DNA of 64,000 nucleotides from NCBI GenBank assembly GCA_023525715.1, contig CM042010.1:78493894-78557893 (forward strand). Direction: 5' to 3'. Shown one piece after another: positions 21,732-35,300 of this stretch. Positions within the stretch are counted from its first letter, which is position 1; each line of letters begins with the position of its first letter. The notes below the pieces were generated by a model. The model ran no database searches and was not told where the DNA came from. It worked only from the letters and a program-made list of their open reading frames with translations. The stretch comes from Cichorium intybus. Lineage: Eukaryota > Streptophyta > Magnoliopsida > Asterales > Asteraceae. A program made the translations under genes and the position numbers.

Positions 21732-24193
21732 AAGAGGTGTTTAAATTCTTTCGGGGTAAGTTCACGGAAAGTTGGAAGTCTAGACCTAAGCTACTTAGCC
21801 CATTGTTCAAAACCATAACTCCGGAGGCGGCTACCAACCTTGAAGCTCCGATCTCCAGTGATGAAATTAAGGCTACGGTTTGGGCCTGTGGTAGCGAAAG
21901 AGCTCCCGGCCCTGATGGTTTCACGTTCAAGTTCCTAAAGACGTATTGGGATATTTTCTCTGGAGATATCATAAACTTTGTGAAACATTTTGAGCAGTTT
22001 GGTATGCTGGGGAGAGGGTGCAATTCTTCGTTTATAACCTTAGTCCCGAAGATCAAAGATCCCGTTACTCTTCTTGACTACCGGCCTATTAGCCTTATCG
22101 GATGTTTGTACAAAATAATCGCTAAAATCCTTGCGTCTCGCTTGAAAATTGTAATAGGTGATGTAATTGGGGAGGTTCAATCGGCGTATGTTGAAGGCAG
22201 GAATATATTGGATGGTCCGCTAATTGTGAATGAAATTGTTTCATGGGCTAAACGAGCAAAAGAAAAGGTGCTTATATTCAAAGTCGATTTCGACAAAGCC
22301 TTTGATTCGGTTAATTGGGAGTACCTAGACTCAATTCTTTCGCAAATGGGGTTCGGGGTCAAATGGCGGAAATGGATACACGGTTGTCTCTCTTCGGCTC
22401 GAGCGTCGGTGCTAGTTAACGGCAACCCGACAAAAGAATTCGAGATGTCTAAAAGCGTACGACAAGGAGATCCCCTGTCTCCGTTTCTTTTTATCATCGC
22501 GATGGAGGGGCTTAATATCGCTCTTCAATCCGCTAATGAAAAGAATATTTTCAATGGAGTGCGATTACCAAATAACGGTCCGATCATGTCACACTTATTC
22601 TACGCCGATGATGCCATTTTCATGGGCGAGTGGTCTATTTCTAATATGAAAAATCTCTCTAGAATTCTCAAATTCTTCCGTGTTGCATCGGGTCTAAAAG
22701 TCAATTTCAATAAATCGAAGGTGTATGGAGTAGGTGTCGATAATGAGGCAATAAGTCGGGGTGCTAGTATTCTTGGATGTGAAGTGGGTGCTTTTCCATT
22801 TAAATTCCTTGGGGTGACAGTTGGAGCCAATATGAATCTTATAAAGAATTGGAAGCCGGTTGTGGACAAATTCAAATCCAAACTTTCGCTTTGGAAGGAG
22901 AAGACTCTCTCCTTTGGCGGTAGAGTTACACTCCTTCGAGCTGTGCTTAGTAGCTTTCCAGTATACTATTTGTCTATTTTCAAGGCCCCAGCTGGAGTTC
23001 TAAAGATGTTAGAGAAAATCCGGAGAAGGTTTCTTTGGGGCAGTTGTGATGATAAGGAAAACATCAGTTGGGTTGCTTGGGATAAAGTCATAAGGGATAA
23101 GGATAAGGGCGGACTGGGGATTGGCTCTCTACGTAGTCTCAATATTGGGCTCTTAATTAAGTGGTGGTGGAGAATGAAAGAAAGCCCTGATGCTCTTTGG
23201 AGCAAAGTGGTCACTGGTGTGCATAATCTAAGAGCGAAACCGGCTTGTTATCTTGCTAACAAATCTTTTGCAGGTGTTTGGAGAAACATTGCAGGTGTCG
23301 GTGGAGATATTATGGAGTTCGAGCTCAGTTTTGACAAGATATTCAAGAAACAAGTTGGATCAGGCAACAACACTTTATTTTGGCTTGATGACCGGACAGG
23401 ATCAGGGCCTCTTAAGCAAAGATTTCATGTTTTGTATGGATTAGAAAAGAAAAAAGCGTGCTTGGTAATGGAAAGAATTTCCGATCAAGGCTTTCTTTGG
23501 TCATGGAGGGCAGTACCGTCTTTTACCAGTGCCATCGATGAACTTAATCATTTAACAGCCTGTATCGGGCAGTTTATACCCTCCAATATCTCTGACTCAT
23601 GGAGGTTCACTCTCAACAGTGACGGGAAGTACTCGGTGGGCGCTATTAGGTCGATTATTGATGACAAGGCGGATGACGGAATGCAGTTCAACATTCAATG
23701 GCTCAAGGAAATTCCCAGTAAGATTTCATACTTTGTTTGGAGAGCAGTTAGGGGTCGAATTCCATCAGCAGAAGCCCTGATAAAAAAGGGGATTCGCATT
23801 GACACATCGATCTGTGGTTGGTGCAAAGCAAACGTAGAGTGCTCCAATCATATTCTAGTTGGGTGTGAATTTGCAAAGGAGGTCTGGGAAGCTATTCTTT
23901 CCTGGTGCGGTATACAAGGTGCAGTTGGTGAATCGGTGGAGGAGGTGATCCTTAATGTAGCTTCATGGGGGCGATGTGTAAAGACAAGGAGACTTCTCAC
24001 AGTTATCTCATACAGTACATTATGGTTTCTATGGAAGGCGAGGAATGACAGAATCTTCAAGAAATTGGTGAAAAGCTTGGATCATATATGTGAACTAATT
24101 AAGGTGAATGTTTTTAATTGGATTAAATTTAGGTGTAGGAGGAATGAATTGAATAGGGTGATCTGGAATACAAATCCATTTGATAGCCTGTAA
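21572..24193 (+). CDS. LINE ORF2 C-terminal part: reverse transcriptase and zinc-binding region
   Basis: Open for about 870 codons, lacking the N-terminal endonuclease, so it is not a functional gene and its apparent start lies in flanking DNA. In order: the pre-RT motif DGDENTKFFHG; RT fingers LVPKIKDP and DYRPISLIGCLYKI; KVDFDKAFDSVNW with the first catalytic Asp; VRQGDPLSPFLF; and the active-site box YADD at 22601-22612. The thumb follows, then a zf-RVT region (about 23680-23900) with a CGWC pair and an H-C pair. It ends TAG-free until TAA at 24191. The lack of internal stops over 2.6 kb suggests recent insertion from an active family. Confidence 0.85.
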   Translation, partial: NDRWTEDVGEVKVTDGDENTKFFHGVINNNQRRQCINSLMINDRWTEDVGEVKEEVFKFFRGKFTESWKSRPKLLSPLFKTITPEAATNLEAPISSDEIKATVWACGSERAPGPDGFTFKFLKTYWDIFSGDIINFVKHFEQFGMLGRGCNSSFITLVPKIKDPVTLLDYRPISLIGCLYKIIAKILASRLKIVIGDVIGEVQSAYVEGRNILDGPLIVNEIVSWAKRAKEKVLIFKVDFDKAFDSVNWEYLDSILSQMGFGVKWRKWIHGCLSSARASVLVNGNPTKEFEMSKSVRQGDPLSPFLFIIAMEGLNIALQSANEKNIFNGVRLPNNGPIMSHLFYADDAIFMGEWSISNMKNLSRILKFFRVASGLKVNFNKSKVYGVGVDNEAISRGASILGCEVGAFPFKFLGVTVGANMNLIKNWKPVVDKFKSKLSLWKEKTLSFGGRVTLLRAVLSSFPVYYLSIFKAPAGVLKMLEKIRRRFLWGSCDDKENISWVAWDKVIRDKDKGGLGIGSLRSLNIGLLIKWWWRMKESPDALWSKVVTGVHNLRAKPACYLANKSFAGVWRNIAGVGGDIMEFELSFDKIFKKQVGSGNNTLFWLDDRTGSGPLKQRFHVLYGLEKKKACLVMERISDQGFLWSWRAVPSFTSAIDELNHLTACIGQFIPSNISDSWRFTLNSDGKYSVGAIRSIIDDKADDGMQFNIQWLKEIPSKISYFVWRAVRGRIPSAEALIKKGIRIDTSICGWCKANVECSNHILVGCEFAKEVWEAILSWCGIQGAVGESVEEVILNVASWGRCVKTRRLLTVISYSTLWFLWKARNDRIFKKLVKSLDHICELIKVNVFNWIKFRCRRNELNRVIWNTNPFDSL

Positions 24194-24290
24194 ATATGTA
24201 ACCGACTGTTTCTTTTGCCTGCTTCCATGCTTCTCGCTGGGTTGTTAGGTTTTTTGATTTTTATAATATTGTGTTGCCGGTTCCAAAAAA
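21572..24290 (+). mobile_element. 5'-truncated L1-type LINE with target duplication
   Basis: The 11-bp word ATCCAAAGATT occurs at 21561-21571 and 24291-24301, directly after a short A run (24285-24291). This is the hallmark of a target-primed insertion. The 5' end falls inside ORF2 just before the RT domain. A 41-bp segment is duplicated at the 5' junction (21568-21608 and 21691-21731). Confidence 0.85.
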
Positions 24291-25076
24291 ATCCAAAGAT
24301 TTTCAATGGACGGTGATCCCAAAAACACCGGTCATTAAATGAGTATTTAAATGCAATCCTTGGAACCAAATTTTATGACAACCGTCAAATTCGGTCAACA
24401 AAGTCAATAAAAGCCAACGAAAGTCAACTGAAGCGTACATTAGGTTAAAATGTTGAAATGTAATTTTCATAACCTTCATATTATATTATTGGATATTATA
24501 ATACTACATGCGCTAGTTGAAATCAATTATCGAGTAAATGCTATAAATACGTGTAATAAATTTCAGTAGCGTAGAAATTCGATAAAACACACAAATATTA
24601 TTTTGGTATAAGTAATATTTATAACACGATGTATTCGTTCTAACGAATCTGTAGACATACAGAACGTCGAAAACGGAGTTCGCATGCAGAAGTTACAACA
24701 GTTCAGTCGCTGGGAACTATAAATGTACATAGGAGTTGGGCATTAAAATACATTACGAGGTGCCTTAAACATTAAATATGAAATATCAGAAAACATTTTA
24801 TAGAATGTAACATGGTCTAGTATTTAGTTCTATAATCCGATTATTTTTCCGGTAAAATGTCAAATACCGTGTATTCGGAAGATTACCGCACTTAGACGCT
24901 TATATCTTCACCTAACGAATTGGGAATCAATCTAAATATATGTTTACTAATATTTTTATGGTTAATATTGATTAACGTATTTATTAGTAATTATATCTCC
25001 CAAATTTATGAAAATACACAACACATTTTACCACTTTTTATAAAAATACCAAGGTTTATATAATACTTGGGTATAA

Positions 25077-25086
25077 TTTATAAAAG
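25077..25086 (+). promoter_or_regulatory. TATA box of LTR A
   Basis: TTTATAAAAG followed by ACTTGAAC. The same box occurs at 27343-27352 (LTR B), 31523-31532 (C left LTR, minus) and, mutated, at 48038-48047 (C right LTR, minus). Confidence 0.6.
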
Positions 25087-25251
25087 ACTTGAACACTTCA
25101 CCCCACCCCCACCCCCATGGCCGGCCTATGCTCACCATCACCATCATTCAATAGAAATCACATATATTTTAATAATAATAAAGGTCATACTCTTGATTAT
25201 TATAATCACAACACCGTCCTTTTCATATTCCCCATGCCAGACCATCACCTT

Positions 25252-25267
25252 CCCCCCCCCCCCCCCC
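25252..25267. repeat. Poly-C run (16 C) in LTR A
   Basis: Sixteen consecutive C on the plus strand, absent at this length from the other LTR copies, so likely slippage. Confidence 0.9.
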
Positions 25268-26612
25268 TTCATAAATTCGGCCTAGATGGCCCTTCATCAC
25301 TAGCATTTTGATCTCCAACTCTCTTGCTCTCATTCTCTCTAAGTTCATCAAGAAGATCCATGTGGTTTCAACCATTTTCAAGGGTTTTGGAAGAAGATCT
25401 TGGTAAGTTCATGTCCATTACAAGCTTCCAATATCATTTCTACCATTATTATTTGTTGTTATTATATTCACACTTTTGATCTTGAACCATAGACCATCTT
25501 AAAGATCAAACCATTTTCCAAGTTGCTAAGCTTTGGTCTTTTTATTCTCCAACTCAAGATTTGCTTCAAGGGCGAGTTCATACCCCTCATTTTCTACTCT
25601 TTTTAAGTGTTTTAAGAGGGATAATACAAGTCTTAAAACTATATCTTTTGTTATTGAAATATGACGTGTTCATATGTTTGGTCATCTTAATATAAAAGCT
25701 TTGGCATAAAAATGTGTTAAGATAAACTAAAATATATATTTAGTTCAAGAAACTAACTTGCAAGACTTTTACACACCTTAATCACCAACAAAATCTCATG
25801 TTTTACTTTGTTGGTGAAGTGGTCATAAAATGGTACACTATAAGATCATTTGAAAAAAAGACATGAAAATACCCTTTTCACCAAAATAGTCACAAAAACT
25901 ATTTTGAGATATATTGTTGGACAAAAATCAAATATAAAGGTTTACATAACTAAAATGGTCTAAAATAAATATGTCGTTACTATCTTTACATGAAAAACGA
26001 CCATTTATAAGGAAAACGCTATTTTCGACGTAATAACGACTATTTGGACTTATAACGTCGTAATAAGTTTGGAAAATAACTTTTTACAAAGAAATTGGTA
26101 TTTGACACAAAAATAACTATTCGTAAAGTATATTGTATGAAAAATGACTATTTGGAAGGTTACCATCATTTTGATAAAAATACAAGAACTAAAAATGTTG
26201 CCATCACTTATGTAAAATGACTAAAACTAACAACTTGCCATAACTTGTTTGATAAATTGTTAATTTATATTTTTGTTTATATTTAGTGCCTTAGATGTAA
26301 GAGATTATTCATTTTAACTACTTAACATCTTTTAGGCATAAATACGTTAATATGACGAAAACATTTATATAAATTATAATGGGTATAACTTATGGAACAA
26401 ACGACAAAGATACGATTGAAACACGAAAGATAATTACATAAATATATAATTATTACATACTATAATTATCATGGACATTTTGATAACTACGACGTCTGAA
26501 GAGCGTCGTGCCAGGCCATCTGGTCATAGCAAGGTTATAATAACTCACATGAACAGCAACGAATATCCTTGGTTTGGGAAAAAACATCTTCAATCGGTTT
26601 TATGTAAATATA

Positions 26613-28919
26613 TGTGACAACCATCAAAATTGGTCAAAAAGTCAATAAAAGTCAACGAAATTCAATTGAAGCGTACATTAGGTTAACATGTTGAAATGTA
26701 ATTTTCATAACCTTCATATTATATTATTGAATATTATAATACTACATGCGCTACTTGAAAACAATTATCGAGTAAACGTTATAAATACGTATAATAAATT
26801 ACAGTAGTGTAGAAATTCGATAAACACACAAATATTATTTTGGTATAAATAAAATTAATAATACGATGTGTTCATGGTCACGAATCCGTAGACATATAGA
26901 ACGTCAAAAACGGAGTTCGCATGTAAAAGTTACAGCAATTCAGTTGCTGGGAACAATAAATGTACACATGAATTCGTCAGTAAAATGTATTACATGGTGC
27001 CTTAAACATTAAATATGAAATAACGGAACACATATTATGAAACGTAATATGGTATAGTATTTAATTTCATAGCCCGATAATTTTTCCAGTAAAATGTCAA
27101 ATACCGCGTATTTAGAAGTAAAATGCCAAATATCGCGTATTTAGAAGTTTATCGTGCTTAGAAGCTTATATCTTCGCCTAACAAATTGAGAATCAATATA
27201 AATAAATGTTTACTAATATTTTTATGATTAATATTGATTAACATATTTATTAGTAATTATATCTCCCGAACTTATAAAAATACGCAAAACGTTTTATCGT
27301 TTTTTATAAAAATACCAAGGTTTATATAATACTTGGGTATTATTTATAAAAGACTTGAACCCTCACCCAACCCCCACCCCCAATGGCCGACCACAAGCCA
27401 CCCTAACCCTACCCTCACATCATTTCATTGGATTACGATCCATTATAATAAGATTAAATGTACATAGCAAATCCTAAAAAGGTGATTTCACAAGATCTTG
27501 CATGTTTCCCATGCAAGCTCATCTCTTCCTCCCACCCTCCATAAAAATCGGCCAAGGTGAGGCCTTGGCACCCTTCACTTGATCTTCCAATACTCTTGCC
27601 CTCATTCTCTCAAAATCCTTCAAGAAGTTCGAAGTGATTTCAAGCTTTCCCATGGTTTTTCAAGAAGAACTTGGTATGTTCATGTTCACTCAAAGCTTGC
27701 ATTATCATTTCTACCATCACTCTTGGTTGTTCTTCCATTCACTCTCTTGATCTTGAACCATAGATCATCTTGAAGATCAAGCCATTTCCAAGTTGCAAGG
27801 CTTTGGTCTTTTCTTCTTCAAACTCAAGATTTGCTTCTAGGGTGAGCTCATACCCCATATTTTATACTGTTTTCAAGTGTTTTACGGGGGAGAATACAAG
27901 TCTTAAAACTATATGTTTTACTCTTGAAATATGATGTGTTCATATGTTTGGTCATCATACTACAAAAGTGTTTGATATAAAAATGTGTTAAGATAAACTA
28001 AAATACATATTTAGTTCAAGACACAAAGTTACAAGACTTTTACATACCTTTATCACCAACAAAACTTCAAGTTTTACTTTGTTGGTGAAATGGTCATAAA
28101 TATGATAAACTATATGATCTTTTGGCAAAAAGACATGAAAATACATTTTTCACTAAAATAGTCATAATACTATTTTGTCATATAATGTTGGACAAAAATC
28201 AAAATGTAAAGGTTTACATAACTAAAATGGTCTAAATAAATATGTCGTTATTATCTTCACATGAAAAATAACCATTTATAAGAAAAACGTGATTTTTGAT
28301 GTAATAACGATTATTTGGACTTATAACGTCATAATAAGTTTCGGAAATGACTTTTTACAAGGAAGTTGGTATTTACCACAAAAATGACTATTTTCAAACT
28401 ATAGTGTATGAAAAATGACCATTTGGAAGGAGTACCATCATTTTGACAAAATGACAAGAACTAAAATGTTGTCATCACTTATGTAAAATGACCAAAACTA
28501 ACAACTTGCCATGACATGTTTGATAAAGTATAGATTTATCTTGTTAGTTATATTTAGTGCCTTAGATGTAAGAAATTATACATTTCAACTACTTAACATC
28601 TTTTAGGCTTAAATACTTTAAAATGGTGAAAACATTTATATAAATTATAATGAGTATAATTTATAGAACGAACGACAAAGATACAACAAAAATACGAAAT
28701 ATAATTATATAAATATATAATTATTACATACTATAATTATCGTGGGTACATTTTGATAATTACAAATACAAATGAGTGCAATACATTTACAAGTAAGGTT
28801 TTACGTTATAATTATCATGGGTACATTTTGATAATTACAAATGCAAAGGAGTTTTCAATATATTTACAAGTAAAGTTTTACGCTATAATTATCATGGATA
28901 CATTTTGATAATTACAAAT
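26613..28919 (+). repeat. LTR B, first segment
   Basis: Begins TGTGACAACCATC. It ends at the caaat target word (28915-28919) where element C inserted, and resumes after 48757. Confidence 0.85.
27343..27352 (+). promoter_or_regulatory. TATA box of LTR B
   Basis: TTTATAAAAG, then ACTTGAACCCTCACCC, matching LTR A and the C LTRs. Confidence 0.6.
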
Positions 28920-31900
28920 TGTCACACCCCAAACCACGATGGCGGAATCGTCAGAGGGTGGAATGTCACACAGTATCAAAACCATTGCATACATTGAAAC
29001 ATAAATAGATAAACAACCATCATACATTATAATTGGAAAGTTACATTGTTCAAACGTTATTGTTTCAATCCAATTACAATATGATAACAAAATAAACAAA
29101 AGAGACGTCTTCGCGTACCGTCCCAAAAGATTAGTCGTACCTGACTAATTGTTACCTGAGAATACAAGTAATTTTACAAGTGACAACATTACGTTGGTGA
29201 GTTCATAAGATTTTGGTAATGAGAAACTCAGTATGTCCTTTGTGAAAACTAGTAGCGTATGTACCAAGAAAAGCAATATTTTCTTTAACGTAATTGTAGT
29301 TTTAAATCCATAAAACCCTTGTGTAAGTAAAACTATACTTATTTGTATCTTGATTAAATGTAGTTTTAATTCCATAAAACCTGTATGTATAAGTAAAACC
29401 GTACTTATATTTGTACCTTGATAAAATGTAGTTTTAATTCCATAAAACCTGTATGTATAAGTAAAATCGTACTTATATTTGTATCTTGATAAAATGTAGT
29501 TTTAATTCCGTAAACCCGTATGTATAAGTAAAACCGTACTTTTATATTTGTACCTTGATAAAATGTACTTTTAATTGCATAAAACCCGTATGTATAAGTA
29601 AACCATACTTATATTTGTAACTTGATAAAATGTAGTTTTAATACCATGAAACTCATACATATAAGTAAAACCGTACTTATATTTGTATCTTGTTGAAATG
29701 TAGTTTTAATGCTATAAAGTCCGTATGCGTAAGTAAAACCATACTTATATTTTTTAAAAAGCAACATGTAGTTTTATATTTACATGAAACCATTTGAAGA
29801 TGTTTTTCCCCAAACCCCACGATATTCATTGTTGTTCATGTGAGTTATTATAACCTCGCTATGACATGATGGCATGGCACGACGTTCTTCAGGCGTCGCA
29901 GTGTTAAGACATTTGTCACCTTGACCCGTAGGTCGTAGTTGTAGCTAACAACCATAGGCGAGGATTGTCAGTCCCATAGATCATATAGATCTATATACAA
30001 CTATCTCGCTCATGAATGATTAATGTTACAATCTATGACTTATTGTGTACTTCTTTTAGTACTTAGAATAAATGTCTCACATAACTACCAAACGTTATGT
30101 TTTATCCTACTTCATACTGAAATGAATTCCTTTATATTTGTAATTATCAAATTGTATCCATGATGATTATAGCATAGAACCTTAGTTGTAAATGTATTGA
30201 AAAACGCATTTGTATTTGTAATTATCAAAATGTATCCATGATAATTATAGCTTAAAACCTTACTTGTAAATCTGTTGCAAACTTCTTTGTATTTGTAATT
30301 ATCAAAATATACCCATGATAATTATCGTATGTAATAATTATATATTTATATAATTATCTTTCGTATTTCTGTCGTATCTTTGTCGTTTGTTCCATAAATT
30401 ATATTCATTATAATTTAGAATGTTTTCCTCATGTTAAAGTATTTAAACCTAAAAGATGTTAAGAAGTTGAAATATGTAATTTCTTACCTCTAAGGCACTA
30501 AAAATAACTAACAAGATAAATTTGCAATTTATCAAACAAGTCATGTCAAGTTGTTAGTTTCGGTCATTTTACATAAGTGATGACAACATTTTTAGTTATT
30601 GTCATTTTGTCAACATGATGATAATCTTTTCAAATTGTCATTTTTCATACACTATATTTTAAAAATAATCATTTTTGTGTTAAATACCATTTTCATTGTA
30701 AAAAGTCATTTCCTAAGATTATTACGACGTTATAAGTCCAAATAGTCGTTATTATGTCAAAAAATAACGTTTTTCATATAAATGGTTATTTTTCATGTAA
30801 AGATAGTAACGATATATTTATTTTAGACCATTTTAGTTATGTAAAACTTTAAATATGACTTTTGTCCAACATTATATGACAAAATAGTTTTTGTGACTAT
30901 TTTAGTGAAAAATGTATTTTCATGTCTTTTTGCCAAAAGATCATATAGTGTACCATTTTTATGACCATTTCACCAACAAAGTAAAACATGAAGTTTTGTT
31001 GGTGACAAATGTGTGTAAAAGTCTTGCATGTTAGTTTCTTGAACTAAGTATGTATTTTAGTTTATCTTAACACATTTTTATGCTAAACACTTTTGTAGTA
31101 AGGTGACCAAACATATGAACACATCAAGATCAAGAGTGTCAATAGAAGATCAACAAATAATGATGGTAGAAATGAGGTTGAAAGCTTGGAATAAACATGA
31201 ACTTACCAAGATCTTTGTGAAATACCCTTGGAAAGACTTGGAATCACTTGGAACTTGTTAGAGATCTTGGAAAGAATGGAAGCAAGAGTGTTTGAAGATC
31301 AAAGGAGGTGTGCAATGGCCTCACCTTGGCCGAATTTATGGAGGGTGAAGATGATGGTGATCTTTCATGGGAAACATGCAAGATTTTGTGGATCCACCTT
31401 TTTAGATTTAAAGTGTACATTAAATGTTATAATATTAGATTGTAATCTAATTGAGATGATGTGAGGGTAGGGTAGGGTGGTTTGGGGCCGGCCATGGGGG
31501 AGGGTAAGGTGAGGGTTCAAGTCTTTTATAAATTATACCAAAGGATTATATAAACCTTGGTATTTTTATAAAAAGCGGTGAAACGTTCCATAATATGTGT
31601 TCTGATATTTCATATTTAATGTTTAAGGCACGTCGTAATGAATCTAAATGTTCAATTCCTGTGTACATTTATTGTTCCCAACGACTGAATTGTTGTAACT
31701 TTTACATGCAAACTCCGTTTTGGACCTTCTATATGTCTACGTATTCGTGAGCACGAACATATCGTGTTATGAATATTACTTATATCAAAATAATATTTGT
31801 GTGTTTATCGACTTTCTACGCTACTGTAATTTATAACACGTATTTATAGCGTTTTACTCGATAATTGATTTCAACTAGCACATGTAGTATTATAATATCC

Positions 31901-32005
31901 AATAATACAATGTAAAGGTTATGAAAATTACATTTCAATATTTTAAACTGATTTACGCTTTTGTTGACTTTTATTGACTTTTGTTGACCGAATTTGGTTG
32001 TCACA
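28920..32005 (-). repeat. Element C left LTR (3' LTR in sense)
   Basis: Starts TGTCACACCCC and ends TTGTCACA. It is about 400 bp shorter than the right LTR because of two deletions, near 31127 and 31586. The second has ACGTT microhomology at its ends. Confidence 0.85.
29266..29790 (-). repeat. LTR minisatellite, C left LTR, about 8 copies
   Basis: A unit of about 65-70 bp built around TGTAGTTTTAATTCCATAAA and GTATAAGTAAAACCGTACTT is repeated with small changes. The same array in LTR B has about 13 copies. Confidence 0.85.
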
Positions 32006-32360
32006 TCATCCCCCGTTAAAAGGAATTTCGTCCCGAAATTAGTTTTAGATATCGGGTTCCTAGGGATTTGGGAATAGTTGGATATACTTTTGTTTCATCA
32101 CGTATTTATAGCGTTTTACTCGATAATTCATTTGAACTAGCGCATGTAGTATTATATTATCCAATAATACAATGAAAGGTTATGAAAATTACATTTCAAT
32201 ATTTTAAACTAATTTACACTTTAGTTGACTTTCGTTGACTTTTATTGACTTTTGTTGACCGAATTTGGTTGTCACATCATCCCCCGTTAAAAGGAATTTT
32301 CTCCCGAAATTAGTTTTAGATACCGGGTTCCTAGGGATTTGGGAATAGTTGGGGATACTT
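31837..32360 (-). repeat. Tandem duplication of the LTR end and PPT in element C
   Basis: About 265 bp, from CACGTATTTATAGCG through the LTR terminus TTGTCACA and the PPT (CATCCCCCGTTAAAAGG), occurs twice. LTR termini therefore appear at both 32005 and 32276. Confidence 0.8.
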
Positions 32361-35300
32361 TTGTGTCATCTGATCCTCGTGTTCCCAAGTAAACTCAGGT
32401 CCCTGTTTAGCGTTCCAACAGACCTTTAGTATTGGAATGCGACTTTGTTTTGTTCTCTTGACTTCCCTATCCATGATCTCTACTGGTTCCTCTATAAAGT
32501 GCAAGCTTTCGTTGACTTTGATATCATCCAGAGGAATGACCAGGGTTTCATCAGGTAGGCATTTTTTGAGATTCGACATGTGAAAAGTGTTGTGTACTTT
32601 GATTAGCCTCAGGGGTAATTGAAGCTTGTAGGCTAACATGACCAATTCTAGCTAGAATTTTGAAAGGTCCTATGTACTTTGCGGTAAGCTTCCCCCTCTT
32701 GCCAAAGCATATAATTCCCTTACAAGGGGAGATCTTTAGCATGACTCGGTCACCCACTCGGAATTCTAGAGGCTTGCCTCTTTTGTCTGCATAGCTTTTT
32801 TGTCGATCACGAGACACTTTCAATTGTTCCCATATTTGGACAATCTTTTCCGTTGTTTCTTGTAATCTTTAAGCCGGTGAGTGTGCTATTTTTCACTTGA
32901 CCTCTAGCTAGTTGGGTATCACCAACTTCGGCCCAACACAACGGTGATCTGCATTTGCGCCCATACAGAGCTTCGAACGGTGCGACTTTGATGCTAGTGT
33001 GATAGCTGTTGTTGTAGGAGAATTTTATCAGTGGCAATTGAATGTCCCATGCTTTGCCAAAATCTATCACGTAGGCACGAAGCATGTCTTCCAATGTTTG
33101 GATGGTTCGTTCACTCTGGCCATATGTTTGTGGATGGTAAGCTGTGCTCATATCAAGTCTGGTTTCCAAGGACCCCTACAGCGGTTGCCAAAAGCGTGAA
33201 GTAAATCGGCTGTCTCTATCCTAGATGATGGATATTGGCACATATCTCTTGGAGATATATCCTTGTTAGCTTCCATATCTTATACGTCTCCTTGATTGGT
33301 AGGAAGTGTGCATATTTCGTCAGTCTGTTAACAATTACCCAAATGGTGTCGAGGCCACCAGCAGTCTTGGGTAGTTTTGTTATGAAATCCATGGTGATCC
33401 TCTCCCACTTCCACTCAGGTATCTCTCTAGTTGTTGCAACAAACCCGAGGGTTTCTGATACTCTACCTTGACCTTTGCACATGTCAAGCACTTGCTTACG
33501 AAGGTGGCAATCTCGGCCTTCATGTTCTGCCACCAATACAACTTCTTCAAATCTGGGTACATCGTGTCTGACCTAGGATGAACATAATACCTTGTCTTGT
33601 GAGCCTCTTCCAGGACCAACTCTCTGAAGCCACCAAACTTTGGTGTCCAGATTTGGTCCATGAAGCATCGTGTCCTGTCCTTCCCGAGTTTGAACTTATT
33701 GTGAATTCCCCGTAGGGCTTCAATCATGATGTTTTCCGGTTTTAGGGCCTCAAGCTGAGCATCCCTGATTTAAGTGGGAAGTTGTGAGTGTATAGTCATT
33801 GTTAACGATTTTACTCGATGTCCCGAGTATTTTTTTCGGCTCAAGGCATCTACTACTACGTTTTCCTTGCTCGGGTGGTAACGAATATCACATTCGTAAT
33901 CGTTCAACAATTCGACCCATCTCCGTTGCCTCATGTTGAGTTCTTTCTGATTGAGGATATGCTAAGACTCTTGTGAGCTGTGAAAACTATACACATCGTT
34001 TCGTACAGGTAAGGCCTCCATATTTTTAGTGCGAATACCACAACTCCCAACTCAAGGTCGTGAGTGGTGTAGTTGACCTTGTAGGTCTTGAGCTGTTTAG
34101 AAGCATAGGCAATGACTTTCTCTCTTTACATCAGCACGCATCCCAAGCCTTGTTTCGATGTGTCACAATACACAACGAAATCTTCCATTCCTTCTGGAAG
34201 AGATTGGATTGGTGTACTGCACAACATTTGTTTTAGTGTCTGAAAGGCAATCTCTTGATTGTCTTCCCAGTCGAAACTGACACCTTCCTGTGTCAGTGCT
34301 GTGTCAGGTTTCGCTATCTTGGAGAAGTTCTTGATGAATCTTTGGTAGTAACCAGCGAGACCCAAAAATTGACGTATCTCCGTTGGAGTTTTTGGGGCCT
34401 CCCTGTTTTCTATCGCTTAGATCTTGGATGGATCGACATGAATCCCTTCTTGGCTAACCACGTGGCCCAAGAAGTCTATTTTTCCTATCCAGAATTCACA
34501 TTTTAAGAATTTGGCATACAACTTCTCTTTTCTTAGTAGCTCCAGGATCAATCGTAAGTGCTGACTGTGTTCTTATTCACTTCGTGAATATATCAATATA
34601 TCATCGATAAATACAATCACGAACTTGTCTAGAAACGGCCTGCATACGCGGTTCATAAGGTCCATGAACATCGCTGGAGCATTAGTCAACCTGAAAGGCA
34701 TCACTACAAACTCGTAGTGGCCATACCGAGTCCTAAATGCCGTCTTTGGAACATCCTCCTCCTGAAGTCTAAGTTGATGGTACCTAGATCTCAAATCGAT
34801 TTTTGAAAAGTAGTTGGATCCCTGTAACTGATCGAACAGGTCATCGATTCTCAGAAGTGGGTATTTGTTCTTGATAGTCAACTTGTTCAGTTCTCTATAG
34901 GTAATACACATTCTAAAGGATCAATCCTTCTTTTTCATGAATAAAATCGGTGCTCCCCAAAGCGAGAAGCTCGGTCTAATGAATCCCTTTTCTAGTAGTT
35001 CGTGTAGTTGACTAGCTAGCTCTTGCATCTCCGCTGGGGCCAGTCTGTATGGAGACGCTGCTACAGGGGCCGCTCCCCGGATCAACTCGATTTTGAATTC
35101 GACCTGTCGTGTTGGTGGTATTCCCGGAAGATCTTCTGGAAACACATCAGGAAAGTCACGGACTTCTGGTATGTCCGCGATTCCTTCACTTCTTCTCCTT
35201 GTCAATGACGTTGGCTAAGAAAGCATAGGAATCCTACCCACCCCATCACTTTACTATAACGGAATTTCCTCCAGTTGCTTCACCAATGCACGCCATATAC

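Larger units (their letters stand above)
24374..26612 (+). repeat. LTR A, truncated gypsy LTR of the B/C family
   Basis: It starts TATGACAACCGTC, aligning with the TGTGACAACC start of LTR B, and follows B over most of its length. An internal deletion near 26484 removes the minisatellite array and neighbouring sequence. The copy breaks at 26612 where element B begins, so B appears to have inserted into it. It is diverged from B, hence the oldest layer of the nest. Confidence 0.75.

Noticed and set aside
24082..24369. 95-codon minus-strand frame at the LINE end
   Set aside because: Antisense to the LINE C-terminus and its 3' UTR.
27579..27773. Short frame in LTR B
   Set aside because: Inside the LTR transcript region and not conserved in the other copies.
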